DNA from: a virus
Direction: 5' to 3' (one strand)
Virus record (IMG/VR): IMGVR_UViG_3300044533_000683
Span: 1 to 44,297 of that record
Length of the DNA: 44,297 nt
Part shown: positions 22,488 through 29,592 of the stretch, piece by piece
Position numbering within the stretch: the first letter of the stretch is position 1
Layout of the letters: every line of letters starts with the position of its first letter
The notes under the pieces: generated by a model
The model's input: only the letters and a program-made list of their open reading frames with translations
Database searches by the model: none
What the model was told of the DNA's origin: nothing
Program-made: the position numbers and the translations under genes

Positions 22488-22937
22488 ATGAAAAACAATG
22501 CTTTTATATTTGATATTGACGGCACGTTATCAGATACTGCACGTCGCCGTCACCATGTTGAAAAATCACCAAAGAACTGGGACGCATTTTTTGCAGACCA
22601 AATAAACGATGATGCGTTGCCAACGGCTGAGATATTGCGTAAATTATTTGACCATACTTCTTATGAAATATTGATTGTGACTGGCAGGCGTGAAGAATAT
22701 AGAGAAGTCACACAACAATGGCTAAACAAACATAGGTTGAATTGCACTAAATTATTTATGCGCCCTGCTAATGATAAGCGTGATGACACAAATATTAAAC
22801 TAGAAATATACAATAATTATATTAAGCTACACTATAATGTTTTAGCGGTTTTTGAAGATAGATTGCGTTTAGTTCGCATGTGGCGTGAACAAGGTTTATT
22901 TGTATTTAATTGCAATCAAACAGACGAGGATTTTTAA
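22488..22937 (+). CDS. HAD-family phosphatase, polynucleotide 3'-phosphatase-like
   Basis: 149 residues with the HAD motifs: FDIDGTLSD (8-16, nucleophile Asp9 and Asp11), IVTGRREEY (motif II Thr, near 64-72), a Lys in the DDTNIKLEI region, and VFEDRLRLV (motif IV). This layout matches the phosphatase part of phage polynucleotide kinase/phosphatase proteins and related small phage HAD enzymes. No kinase P-loop is present. It could repair nicked tRNA or DNA ends or process nucleotides. Confidence 0.82.
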   Translation: MKNNAFIFDIDGTLSDTARRRHHVEKSPKNWDAFFADQINDDALPTAEILRKLFDHTSYEILIVTGRREEYREVTQQWLNKHRLNCTKLFMRPANDKRDDTNIKLEIYNNYIKLHYNVLAVFEDRLRLVRMWREQGLFVFNCNQTDEDF

Positions 22938-22938
22938 C

Positions 22939-23136
22939 ATGCTAATACCACACAATAACACATTAATCACAGTAAGCGAAATTAAGAAAGGCGAGTTCAC
23001 CGCAAGCAACAACGTGGCTGGTGATATAAATAAAACCTATGCACCCACCGCAGAATTAGCGATTGAGGCAATGAAGGAGCATTTTTTAATGGTAGGTAAA
23101 AAAACATCTTGCGCACGCCCGCAAAATGGTTTATAA
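22939..23136 (+). CDS. Small hypothetical protein ending in repeat 1
   Basis: 65 residues from the ATG at 22939. Beta/alpha (ITVSEIKKGEFTASNNVA; PTAELAIEAMKEHFLMV). Its last 17 or so codons lie in the first 67-bp repeat and overlap the promoter there, so the C-terminus (KKTSCARPQNGL) may be a recent replacement. No family recognised. Confidence 0.62.
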   Translation: MLIPHNNTLITVSEIKKGEFTASNNVAGDINKTYAPTAELAIEAMKEHFLMVGKKTSCARPQNGL

Positions 23137-23150
23137 TACACTTGAAAAAG
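23084..23150 (+). repeat. 67-bp perfect direct repeat, copy 1 (promoter-bearing)
   Basis: Identical to 23423-23489. Starts inside the end of one gene and runs through a complete promoter into the leader of the DUF3310-like gene. Confidence 0.93.
23109..23137 (+). promoter_or_regulatory. Promoter, copy 1, for the DUF3310-like gene
   Basis: TTGCGC (23109-23114), 17-bp spacer, consensus TATAAT (23132-23137). Transcription would begin near 23144, about 37 bp before the next ATG. Confidence 0.8.
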
Positions 23151-23180
23151 TAATATTCACAATTATAGGGTTATTTAACC

Positions 23181-23438
23181 ATGCAGGATAACATAAACCA
23201 CCCACCGCATTACACATCTCACCCATCAGGAATTGAGTGCGTAGATATTGCCAAGCATCATTGTTTCTGCATTGGTAATGTGTTCAAATATATATGGCGT
23301 GCAGGATTAAAGGATAGCACAACAGAAATAGAAGATTTGAAAAAAGCTGTGTTTTATTTGAATAAAAGAATAGATGATTTAGAGCGTGAGAAAGAAATAA
23401 TAGGTAATATAATAAGCACTAATTTTAATGGTAGGTAA
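23181..23438 (+). CDS. DUF3310-like protein (phage nucleotide kinase-like small protein)
   Basis: 85 residues with the DUF3310 pattern: NHPPHYTSHPSGIECVDIAK (5-24), the central GNVFKYIWRAGLKDS (32-46), and an acidic helical end EIEDLKKAVFYLNKRIDDLE. The family is widespread in phage accessory regions and often annotated as a nucleotide-kinase-like protein; its function is not settled. No Shine-Dalgarno sequence is obvious. The last residues (NFNGR) are encoded by the start of repeat copy 2. Confidence 0.85.
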   Translation: MQDNINHPPHYTSHPSGIECVDIAKHHCFCIGNVFKYIWRAGLKDSTTEIEDLKKAVFYLNKRIDDLEREKEIIGNIISTNFNGR

Positions 23439-23489
23439 AAAAACATCTTGCGCACGCCCGCAAAATGGTTTATAATACACTTGAAAAAG
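23423..23489 (+). repeat. 67-bp perfect direct repeat, copy 2 (promoter-bearing)
   Basis: Identical to 23084-23150, 339 bp downstream. It overlaps the end of the DUF3310-like gene in a different reading frame from copy 1 and leads into the noncoding RNA. Confidence 0.93.
23448..23476 (+). promoter_or_regulatory. Promoter, copy 2, for the noncoding RNA
   Basis: TTGCGC (23448-23453), 17-bp spacer, consensus TATAAT (23471-23476). Predicted transcription start is near 23483. Confidence 0.82.
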
Positions 23490-23783
23490 ATTGCGAACTG
23501 AAACGGCTTTGTATAGAGTTCAAGTTTTATATTTATATAAACTAGGAACGCAATCGCTAATAGGCTCTATAGGATTACACGGTTGCTGACGTGCCTATAT
23601 CCTGTCTCACGTTGCAGGGTTAATCAAATGCTTCAGTTTGAAATTGGGGCTGATATGCTTAATCAGGCAATTACGCTAACTTTGGAATGCGGTTGCGTTC
23701 GGAATTAAGGATTGAGTTTTCTCGGTCGGTTAGCGTCAAGTATTACTTCCCCGCTTTCGTTACTGATGATTGCGGGGGTTTTT
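23483..23783 (+). ncRNA. Structured noncoding RNA of about 300 nt, family unknown
   Basis: No gene fits this stretch, yet it has its own promoter and terminator. Helices seen: a 7-bp closing stem GATTGCG (23489-23495)/CGCAATC (23549-23555); ATAGGC (23560-23565)/GCCTAT (23593-23598), crossed by AGGAT (23571-23575)/ATCCT (23599-23603), a possible pseudoknot; AATTG (23642-23646)/CAATT (23668-23672) continuing as CTGAT (23650-23654)/ATCAG (23662-23666); an 8-bp stem ACGCTAAC (23673-23680)/GTTAGCGT (23729-23736) holding two hairpins, GAATGC (23685-23690)/GCGTTC (23695-23700) and GATTGAG (23710-23716)/CTCGGTC (23721-23727). The last has G-U pairs that keep pairing, a sign of selection. It ends in a terminator and adjoins a tRNA, a context known for large phage ncRNAs such as GOLLD and ROOL, although this RNA is smaller and not recognised as either. 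Confidence 0.75.
23748..23783 (+). terminator. Rho-independent terminator of the ncRNA
   Basis: CCCCGC (23749-23754) pairs with GCGGGG (23772-23777) around a 17-nt loop, with a T-G pair possible at the base (23748/23778), then TTTTT. The U-tract ends one base before the tRNA. Confidence 0.8.
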
Positions 23784-23860
23784 CAGAGTGTGGGAAAATC
23801 TGGTTAATCTTCTGGCTTTGGAAACTAGCGTTGTAGGTTCAAATCCTACCACTCTGACCA
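23784..23860 (+). tRNA. tRNA, probably Pro (anticodon UGG)
   Basis: 77 nt with encoded CCA. Acceptor CAGAGTG (23784-23790)/CACTCTG, discriminator A and CCA; T-arm GTAGG-TTCAAAT-CCTAC is perfect. The D-loop holds the conserved GG. The best anticodon arm is CTGGC-TTTGGAA-ACTAG, giving anticodon TGG; the pair closing the loop is a C-A mismatch, and the D-stem has only about 3 pairs, so identity is less certain than the gene itself. C at position 1 and A at 73 fit bacterial proline tRNAs. Transcripts reaching it must read through the preceding terminator or begin elsewhere. Confidence 0.83.
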
Positions 23861-23899
23861 TTTATCGCTTTGCCACCATTGGCGACCCGATAATCAGTC

Positions 23900-23916
23900 G
23901 GTTACAAATTGTAACC
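23900..23916. repeat. Inverted repeat between tRNA and lysis block
   Basis: GGTTAC (23900-23905) and GTAACC (23911-23916) around AAATT, at the convergence of the tRNA and the minus-strand lysis operon. It could slow transcription from either side; no T-run of terminator quality follows directly. Confidence 0.5.
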
Positions 23917-23919
23917 TAT

Positions 23920-24096
23920 TCACAAATTATTTTTCTTAAATTGTGCTATAACTATATCTTTTATAGTATGTTGCTTATGGATAAACAATTCAGGAAAATC
24001 TTCTCGTAATTTTGCACGAGCCTTATCTATTTTTTCTATGCCTTGCTTAAGCATATCTATTATCACTTCTTGAATTGTTGGGATTTCATTTGTCAT
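23920..24096 (-). CDS. Small hypothetical protein, last of the late block
   Basis: 58 residues, helical and basic (IQEVIIDMLKQGIEKIDKAR; HKQHTIKDIVIAQFKKNNL). The ATG at 24096 overlaps the end of the outer spanin by 11 nt. Not recognised. Confidence 0.65.
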   Translation of the reverse strand: MTNEIPTIQEVIIDMLKQGIEKIDKARAKLREDFPELFIHKQHTIKDIVIAQFKKNNL

Positions 24097-24277
24097 TACA
24101 AAGCCGCTTCCAAGTTTTATTGTGAATTAGCAGCCCTTCCACCAGTTTGTTACTGATGCACGCTTTGTCGCTCGTTTCAACATATATAGGCGTAGCAATA
24201 AGGCAATAATCATTTGCTTGTCCAGTCGTTGAACAACTCGTTACGCTTAGCATCATCAGACATAGCAGCAACGTCAT
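24086..24277 (-). CDS. Outer-membrane spanin (Rz1-like lipoprotein)
   Basis: 63 residues from the ATG at 24277. TLLLCLMMLSVTSC (2-15) is a lipoprotein signal with lipobox VTSC, so Cys15 would be lipidated and sorted to the outer membrane. The mature part is 49 residues with extra Cys, as in o-spanins. An upstream in-frame ATG (24364) gives a poor signal. It overlaps the inner spanin by 68 nt in another frame, the classic embedded Rz/Rz1 layout. With Rz it fuses the two membranes at lysis. Confidence 0.82.
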   Translation of the reverse strand: MTLLLCLMMLSVTSCSTTGQANDYCLIATPIYVETSDKACISNKLVEGLLIHNKTWKRLCNDK

Positions 24278-24455
24278 TTTGCACTTGTTGCTTTTTTGCA
24301 ACATTATCAATAATTTCTTCATTCTGCTTTGCCTCCGCTTGTTGCTTGCCTTGCGATTTACCACGCATAAAGGCGGTGAATATCGTAAGCATGATTGCGC
24401 TTAATGCTGCAATCCAGCCTAGTATTTCGTTTTTGAGGTTGAATAGATTAATCAT
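24210..24455 (-). CDS. Inner-membrane spanin (Rz-like)
   Basis: 81 residues: an N-terminal membrane anchor (EILGWIAALSAIMLTIFTAF, 10-29), then a Lys/Gln/Glu-rich coiled coil (GKQQAEAKQNEEIIDNVAKK) reaching into the periplasm. Size, topology and overlap with a lipoprotein gene identify it as the i-spanin. A GGGGG-rich element precedes the ATG, which lies just after a 29-residue membrane peptide. Confidence 0.82.
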   Translation of the reverse strand: MINLFNLKNEILGWIAALSAIMLTIFTAFMRGKSQGKQQAEAKQNEEIIDNVAKKQQVQNDVAAMSDDAKRNELFNDWTSK

Positions 24456-24456
24456 C

Positions 24457-24546
24457 TCAGCCCCCTATTTGCTTAAGCATCAATGCAAACAATGCAGTTG
24501 CCGCTAAAGATAACGGAACTAATAAAGCTAAAAAAAACCAAATCAT
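24457..24546 (-). CDS. Mini membrane peptide in the lysis cassette
   Basis: 29 residues, almost all one membrane helix (IWFFLALLVPLSLAATALFA, 2-21) ending in LKQIGG. The ATG overlaps the previous stop (ATGA) and its end abuts the spanin start. It may be a pinholin- or antiholin-type peptide or merely a spacer; very short, so confidence is limited. Confidence 0.5.
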   Translation of the reverse strand: MIWFFLALLVPLSLAATALFALMLKQIGG

Positions 24547-24701
24547 CTCCGCCCCCTGTTCATATCTGCTAAAGTATCAGTTATTATAATATCCAATATA
24601 GGAGTAATTTTATCTTTATAAAATTGTTTTCTTAATTCTTCGGGCAGTTTATCCGCTAATTCACATACTTTTAGAATTAATTCTAACGTGCTTGCATTCA
24701 T
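24543..24701 (-). CDS. Small helical protein between endolysin and spanins
   Basis: 52 residues from the ATG at 24701 (GGAGGAAAT upstream, TAATG overlap with the endolysin stop). Helices ELILKVCELADKLPEELRKQ and ITPILDIIITDTLADMN. No membrane segment. Not recognised. Confidence 0.66.
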   Translation of the reverse strand: MNASTLELILKVCELADKLPEELRKQFYKDKITPILDIIITDTLADMNRGRR

Positions 24702-25492
24702 TATTTCCTCCTCCACAACCAATAACCTAAACCAGTTAGTGCAATTATTGCACATACTGCTAATCCTACACGATAATCAACGTTTTGCAAAAAAGATAAT
24801 GCGGGCGTGATGATTTGCGGGTCGGTTATAATAGTTGCTATGCTGCCCGTTGCAATTACGCCCGCACCAGCAACTGCCCCCTGATTAACTTGAGATGGAG
24901 GCAACGGCTCGCCTAATTCTTGTTGTGCGGTTGGCACTGGCAACGTATGATTTGGTATTGGAATATTATTTGGGTCTGGTTGCAATATTTGATTTTGCAT
25001 TACAAAATCTTGAACCACTTGAACTTTTCGTAAAAATAATGCTTTTTCTCTTTCTCGCCTTGCAGTTAATCCTGCCAATGCAACCTTTTTACCTTTAGCG
25101 TCCGTAACCTTATTCCATTTAGTGAACTCTTTTGCAGCACCATTATAATTTTTATCATTTAATTTTTTAAGTAAAGTTGATTTTTCTAATGCACCAGCAC
25201 CAAGGTTATAAACAAAACTAACCAGTGCATCAAATTGGTTTTGCGTTAATTCCACTTGCGCCAAACGATTAACTGCTAATTCAAACCTAGCAATATCACG
25301 CTCAAATAATATAATTGCATCTTCTACAGTAATTGTATCACCTTTTTGCACTGGTGAACCATCAAACTTGGTAGTGCTGCCATAACCATAAGTCCATTTA
25401 TCTATAAACTGCCCTTGTTTAATTTGATAAGCAACACTTCTAAAATCTTCATCTTTTCTAATGGATAATTTGCCATATTCTGAAGTTTTCAT
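24701..25492 (-). CDS. Endolysin (GH24 lysozyme) with C-terminal membrane segments
   Basis: 263 residues. The first 150 are a phage lysozyme: SIRKDEDFRSVAY (catalytic Glu15), DKWTYGYGST (31-40, Thr34), LTQNQFDALVSFVYNLGAGA, and LAGLTARREREKALFL. The spacing between the Glu and the Asp/Thr pair is longer than in T4 lysozyme. After a Pro-rich linker there are two hydrophobic stretches, GAVAGAGVIATGSIATII and VGLAVCAIIALTGLGYWLW, ending WRRK. So the enzyme is probably membrane-tethered or carries a holin-like module. A GAGGGG site precedes the ATG. Confidence 0.88.
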   Translation of the reverse strand: MKTSEYGKLSIRKDEDFRSVAYQIKQGQFIDKWTYGYGSTTKFDGSPVQKGDTITVEDAIILFERDIARFELAVNRLAQVELTQNQFDALVSFVYNLGAGALEKSTLLKKLNDKNYNGAAKEFTKWNKVTDAKGKKVALAGLTARREREKALFLRKVQVVQDFVMQNQILQPDPNNIPIPNHTLPVPTAQQELGEPLPPSQVNQGAVAGAGVIATGSIATIITDPQIITPALSFLQNVDYRVGLAVCAIIALTGLGYWLWRRK

Positions 25493-25611
25493 AACCGCCC
25501 CTCTTTTATTTTATCAACAATAAACTGTGCTATATTTTCTATTAACCAGCTAAAACCACAAGCAACGCACCAAATAATAACCATAAAACATATAATTGCT
25601 AATTCGCCCAT
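25489..25611 (-). CDS. Small membrane protein upstream of endolysin
   Basis: 40 residues: a membrane segment (LAIICFMVIIWCVACGFSWL, 4-23) and a short charged tail (DKIKEGRL). The stop overlaps the endolysin start (ATGA). A possible holin component by place and size. Confidence 0.55.
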   Translation of the reverse strand: MGELAIICFMVIIWCVACGFSWLIENIAQFIVDKIKEGRL

Positions 25612-25613
25612 AT

Positions 25614-25940
25614 TTAATTATTTTCCCTTTTTGATAAACCTTTTAATTCTAAAATTGTATCAACTCTACTCATAAATTTAATCATTGTTTCATTTAATTG
25701 TTTTATTTCATTTCGTGACTGCTCTGCTATATCCAATCTAGCCCTTACACTTTCTTGCTCTCTTTTGAATTCTCTTTTAACTTCATTTAATGACTGGATA
25801 GATGCTTTATTTTCTACGTCTTTTTCTATTTCAGCGGTTTTATTTTGCAAATTAGTAAATCCAATGACCCCTCCACCTATTATAACTAATATAGTTATGA
25901 CATTGGTAATCATGCCACTAGTTATTTGATTTCCTGCCAT
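25614..25940 (-). CDS. Membrane-anchored coiled-coil protein
   Basis: 108 residues from the ATG at 25940. Membrane segment MITNVITILVIIGGGVIGFT (10-29), then a long coiled coil (KTAEIEKDVENKASIQSLNE; ESVRARLDIAEQSRNEIKQL). It overlaps the preceding membrane gene by 23 nt. Topology recalls XhlA- or DUF2730-type lysis accessory proteins, without a firm match. Confidence 0.68.
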   Translation of the reverse strand: MAGNQITSGMITNVITILVIIGGGVIGFTNLQNKTAEIEKDVENKASIQSLNEVKREFKREQESVRARLDIAEQSRNEIKQLNETMIKFMSRVDTILELKGLSKRENN

Positions 25941-26388
25941 AACCAATTCTCATTACTATACCAATTAATAAATGTATAGCCTCTACTGTATATAGTATCA
26001 TTAAATAACTAGTATCGCCACATGCTTTACTACCTATAATCCAATCAAAAACAAAAAGGCAATTACCTGCACCATAAACAACAACAAATAATGTATCTTC
26101 AAACATATCCCATTTACTGCCATTTTGATGTATTTCAAACGCACCATAACCAGCTAATAATATAACAAACGCTTGCCATTTAATTAAAAACTCACCAAAC
26201 AAAGCAGTGTTGATTAAAAGCAATCCAACCAATAACCTAACGCCTAGCCCTGAATGTCCTAATTGATTAACTAAATAACCATACCAATTTGCTTTATACA
26301 CATCAGGCGCAAACGTTTTCTTTAGCTTGCGCCCCGCAACGCTTCCAATAGCAATAGCAGCAATGAAGTATATTATAAAAGCTATCAT
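25918..26388 (-). CDS. Multi-pass membrane protein, holin candidate
   Basis: 156 residues with about five membrane segments (IAFIIYFIAAIAIGSVAG at 2-19; VRLLVGLLLINTALFG; FVILLAGYGAF; TLFVVVYGAGNCLFVF; YLMILYTVEAIHLLIGIV). It opens the lysis cassette just after the spike genes. More segments than classical holins have, so it may instead be an envelope-modifying protein. Overlaps its upstream neighbour by ATGA. Confidence 0.68.
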   Translation of the reverse strand: MIAFIIYFIAAIAIGSVAGRKLKKTFAPDVYKANWYGYLVNQLGHSGLGVRLLVGLLLINTALFGEFLIKWQAFVILLAGYGAFEIHQNGSKWDMFEDTLFVVVYGAGNCLFVFDWIIGSKACGDTSYLMILYTVEAIHLLIGIVMRIGYGRKSNN

Positions 26389-26687
26389 TGATGCAATCCA
26401 ATAAATACTTTACCATTAAATTGTTGCTCACTTAATGCTAATCCTTCAACTTTATTCACATATTTATCATTGAATAAAGAACGTGCAATAGTTTCATTTT
26501 TAGCAATAACCAATAACTGACTAATTTTTACCCCATCACTAGTGATTAACACATCAGTAAAGATAGGCGCAACCTGCCCAGCTTCAATCTGCCCTTGTGT
26601 TGGTTGTATATAAAACAATCCAAAATCATCAGGCAAGGCAATTCTTGCTAATTCATCTCTAACGTAATAAATGTTTAATTCTGTCAT
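26385..26687 (-). CDS. Hypothetical protein following the tail spike
   Basis: 100 residues, mixed alpha/beta (NIYYVRDELARIALPDDFGL; VLITSDGVKISQLLVIAKNE). Its position right after the spike is where fibre-assembly helpers often lie, but no such motif is seen. Confidence 0.66.
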   Translation of the reverse strand: MTELNIYYVRDELARIALPDDFGLFYIQPTQGQIEAGQVAPIFTDVLITSDGVKISQLLVIAKNETIARSLFNDKYVNKVEGLALSEQQFNGKVFIGLHQ

Positions 26688-26705
26688 AAAATATACTCCT
26701 AAAAA

Positions 26706-29591
26706 TCATGGTGCAACAAAAGTTATTGCGGTTGGTTGCAGATTTAATCCAGAGGCAAGGCTTACAGGAATAGTATGTCGTTGGGTATCTTGGAATGAGC
26801 CAAATGGTGCGTCAACGTCCATTATGCTACCGCTTGCAGGGGTGCTTGCTAAGGTTAAAGTTATCCCAAGCGGACTGAGAGTTGTGTTGGTGATTAAAAC
26901 TTCCAAACCATCATCAAAAACCCGAATAAATTGTTTAGCACTACTTGCGCCTTGCGGTGCATAATCTCTTAAATCAGCCCCTAAAGATACTTGCGCACCA
27001 AAAGCAAATATGCTACCAGCCGTGGTGCCACCCGCTACATCAGGATAAATAAAGGCAGCGTAAGTTGCAGCCGTTAATGTTGCTGCAAAAGATATTCGCC
27101 AAACTTGCGTGCCATCTGAAGCAAGGGGCAATTTCTCAATTACGGGAGTTCCAACCAAATTAGTTGAACCCCTATCAACAAATGTGCCATTACCAGTTAA
27201 GCTAAACTCAACCCTGCCCCGCCATGTCACGCCATTATCTGCCGATAATCCCATAGTTACGTTTGTGACGCTACCAGCTTCAACAAACACACTAAAATTA
27301 TAATCAGCAGCCGTGCCTGTAAATGTTTTACTTATTCCACCAGCTAAACCAGTTGCAGCTGCCACAGTTTTAGCAATCGTATCAGCTAGAGTTGTCCCCT
27401 GAACATCTGTGCGTGTATTTGCCGTGGTGGTTGTGGAACTAGCCGTGCCTTGCGTCCAATTATTAAAATCCTGCGCATCAGCAAGCAAATTACTAGCAAT
27501 ACGCATATTAGGAGCGGTTGCAGTAAAGCCAATACCTTGCGGGTCAATTATTGGCAAAAATAGCGAATTACCCGTCAGCACTGGCGTGCCAATGGTTAGG
27601 GGTAAGCTATTATCAAACATTCTTGCGCCCATGCGTTGCATTTGATTAAAATAAGCATCTGGCGAATAATGAGTTGGGTCTTTGGTGAGTAGTCTATCTA
27701 AAAAAAAATCAGCTCCAAAGTTTAAGCGATTTGCATTATCAGCCCGTATTTCATAAAGCGTTTCACGGATAAATTGGAATGATAAGCCCGTGTTATTATT
27801 ACGCCTTGTAATTTCACTGGTGTAAAATATCGCATTTGGAAATTCAGCTTGCAATCTATCTAGCAAATAACTATATGCAGCTTTGATTTTAGCTCGCAAG
27901 CCCGCATCAAGGGTTGCAGCATACCAGAATAATTCATTTTCTAAATTACCAATACTTACGCTAAACTTCTCATATTTGCTAAGTCCCCAAATGGTTGTGA
28001 TGGTGCTAATTGCGTTGGTTAATAATACATCATTAACGAGCGTTGCGGTGCGGTCATCAACCCAAGAATTATTTGCAACATATCCTAACGCATCATTAGC
28101 TTGACGTGATAATGAAGAACCACTTACCGCAGTATTAACATAATGAGTAACATTGCGCCTATTCTGCGCATTGCGATAATCCATCAAGCCCCTTGCACCA
28201 TCTCTGAAATATGGTGACACAGTTGAATGTTTATTTGCCTCGTTAGATTGTCCGACGCCGAACACATATTCAATGTCCGCAATCGCAGCATTTACCGCAA
28301 TAATCTCCGCTTCATTAAGGGCGTATTTGGATATTCCAAAAAATGACATTGTGCCAGTGAATAAACGTGTGCCATTTGTTTCACCACCAATCGCAAAACC
28401 AGTGGTGGTTGAAGGTGCAGCTGGATTTGTGCCAGTAGCAGTCACCACGCCACCATTAAAGCGTAATTCTCTGCTTGAGGAATTAGGCGCAATATTAGTA
28501 TAAGCAATTAAGCATCTGCGCAAATTATGCGTTGCATTATAAGCAGGTAGATTAAATACTGCAAGGTTAGCGTAAGCAGTGCCATTAAAATTACCAACTC
28601 TAATTTGTTGCGATTGTTGGCGCATGATAAATCTATTATCAGTAGCAAGATGCGAATGACATATTGCAGCCCCGTTAGTTGCGTCCGCTTCTATATTATG
28701 TTCGCCCATGGTTATAACAGTATAATCTTGTCCCGCTGATACGGCTTTTTGCAACATAGCTAATGTTGCACCAGACGCAACTAAAGTTCGCCCTGCTTTG
28801 AATGTAAAAGTTCCGTTAGTTCTATTCCATTCAATATCAGTCCCACTTGCAGAGCGTGAAAGCACTGGTTGCAAATTAGCATTATTACTTGCTTCCCTAT
28901 CACGATAAGAAGCAACAATACCATTACCAGCAGCAGTTTCAGTCCAGTTATTTACTTCCGCACCATCAATAACAAGAGCCATATCAGCAGCTTCACGTGC
29001 GCTATCAGGCTTGCGTCTAACTTGCTCAAGTTGATATACATTATTGCCTTTTGAGATAATTAAAGCAACGCCACCATCAATAGGGTAAAACCGCCTTGCG
29101 CCTACTTGACTTATTGCCACGCCATCAATTACTGTGTTAATGGTAACGCCAGCACCCGCAACAATCTCACATAAGCGATTACTATACGCAACTCCTATAA
29201 CGTCTCCGTCACGCAAAGGTAACCCATTAGGAATTGTCACTGTTTGCACTCGTGTTGACGTTACATTAATTAACTTGTTTTTATTAGAGCTGATAATAGT
29301 ATAATTTTCCGCTGATACTTCAACAGTAGACTTAAAACTTGCCATATATTGCGCACCTCCATTAGTGCTTGATTTTACTTTTAATATTGCGCCCCCACTT
29401 TCAGAAAACGCCTCAATGTTTGTGATTATTTTTCCAAAAGTAACAACGTCGTCAATTTCAAGCCCTCTGCCTTGAGCATCGCTAATAAAATCATCTTTTA
29501 ATAATTGCGATAAATCAACTTTCTCTGAATAACTCCAGTATGTTAAATCATCTTTTACGTCAATAATAGTGAGCGCATTTGGATTATACAT
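26706..29591 (-). CDS. Tail spike/receptor-binding protein with SGNH hydrolase domain
   Basis: 961 residues. Residues 1-72 are a small attachment domain shared with the upstream gene. About 200-435 look like a LamG/lectin fold. From 442 an SGNH esterase begins: VFGVGQSN with Ser449, TAVSGSSLS (block II), and DPTHYSPD with Asp638 and His641. The catalytic Asn block is less clear (SIGNLENE). Residues 690-880 resemble a carbohydrate-binding module and the last 80 a beta-rich cap. It probably deacetylates or cleaves a surface polysaccharide during adsorption. The C-terminal module would define host range. Confidence 0.83.
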   Translation of the reverse strand: MYNPNALTIIDVKDDLTYWSYSEKVDLSQLLKDDFISDAQGRGLEIDDVVTFGKIITNIEAFSESGGAILKVKSSTNGGAQYMASFKSTVEVSAENYTIISSNKNKLINVTSTRVQTVTIPNGLPLRDGDVIGVAYSNRLCEIVAGAGVTINTVIDGVAISQVGARRFYPIDGGVALIISKGNNVYQLEQVRRKPDSAREAADMALVIDGAEVNNWTETAAGNGIVASYRDREASNNANLQPVLSRSASGTDIEWNRTNGTFTFKAGRTLVASGATLAMLQKAVSAGQDYTVITMGEHNIEADATNGAAICHSHLATDNRFIMRQQSQQIRVGNFNGTAYANLAVFNLPAYNATHNLRRCLIAYTNIAPNSSSRELRFNGGVVTATGTNPAAPSTTTGFAIGGETNGTRLFTGTMSFFGISKYALNEAEIIAVNAAIADIEYVFGVGQSNEANKHSTVSPYFRDGARGLMDYRNAQNRRNVTHYVNTAVSGSSLSRQANDALGYVANNSWVDDRTATLVNDVLLTNAISTITTIWGLSKYEKFSVSIGNLENELFWYAATLDAGLRAKIKAAYSYLLDRLQAEFPNAIFYTSEITRRNNNTGLSFQFIRETLYEIRADNANRLNFGADFFLDRLLTKDPTHYSPDAYFNQMQRMGARMFDNSLPLTIGTPVLTGNSLFLPIIDPQGIGFTATAPNMRIASNLLADAQDFNNWTQGTASSTTTTANTRTDVQGTTLADTIAKTVAAATGLAGGISKTFTGTAADYNFSVFVEAGSVTNVTMGLSADNGVTWRGRVEFSLTGNGTFVDRGSTNLVGTPVIEKLPLASDGTQVWRISFAATLTAATYAAFIYPDVAGGTTAGSIFAFGAQVSLGADLRDYAPQGASSAKQFIRVFDDGLEVLITNTTLSPLGITLTLASTPASGSIMDVDAPFGSFQDTQRHTIPVSLASGLNLQPTAITFVAP

Positions 29592-29592
29592 T

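Noticed and set aside
23629-23709. 26-residue frame (LQFEIGADMLNQAI…) inside the ncRNA
   Set aside because: Short, weak AGGG site only, and it crosses several stems. The noncoding structure is the better explanation, although a dual-function RNA is not excluded.
23490-23860. A tmRNA ending in the tRNA-like part
   Set aside because: GGGGCTGAT at 23646-23654 recalls a tmRNA start, but it does not pair with the tRNA 3' end, the tRNA pairs with its own 5' arm, and a terminator divides the two.
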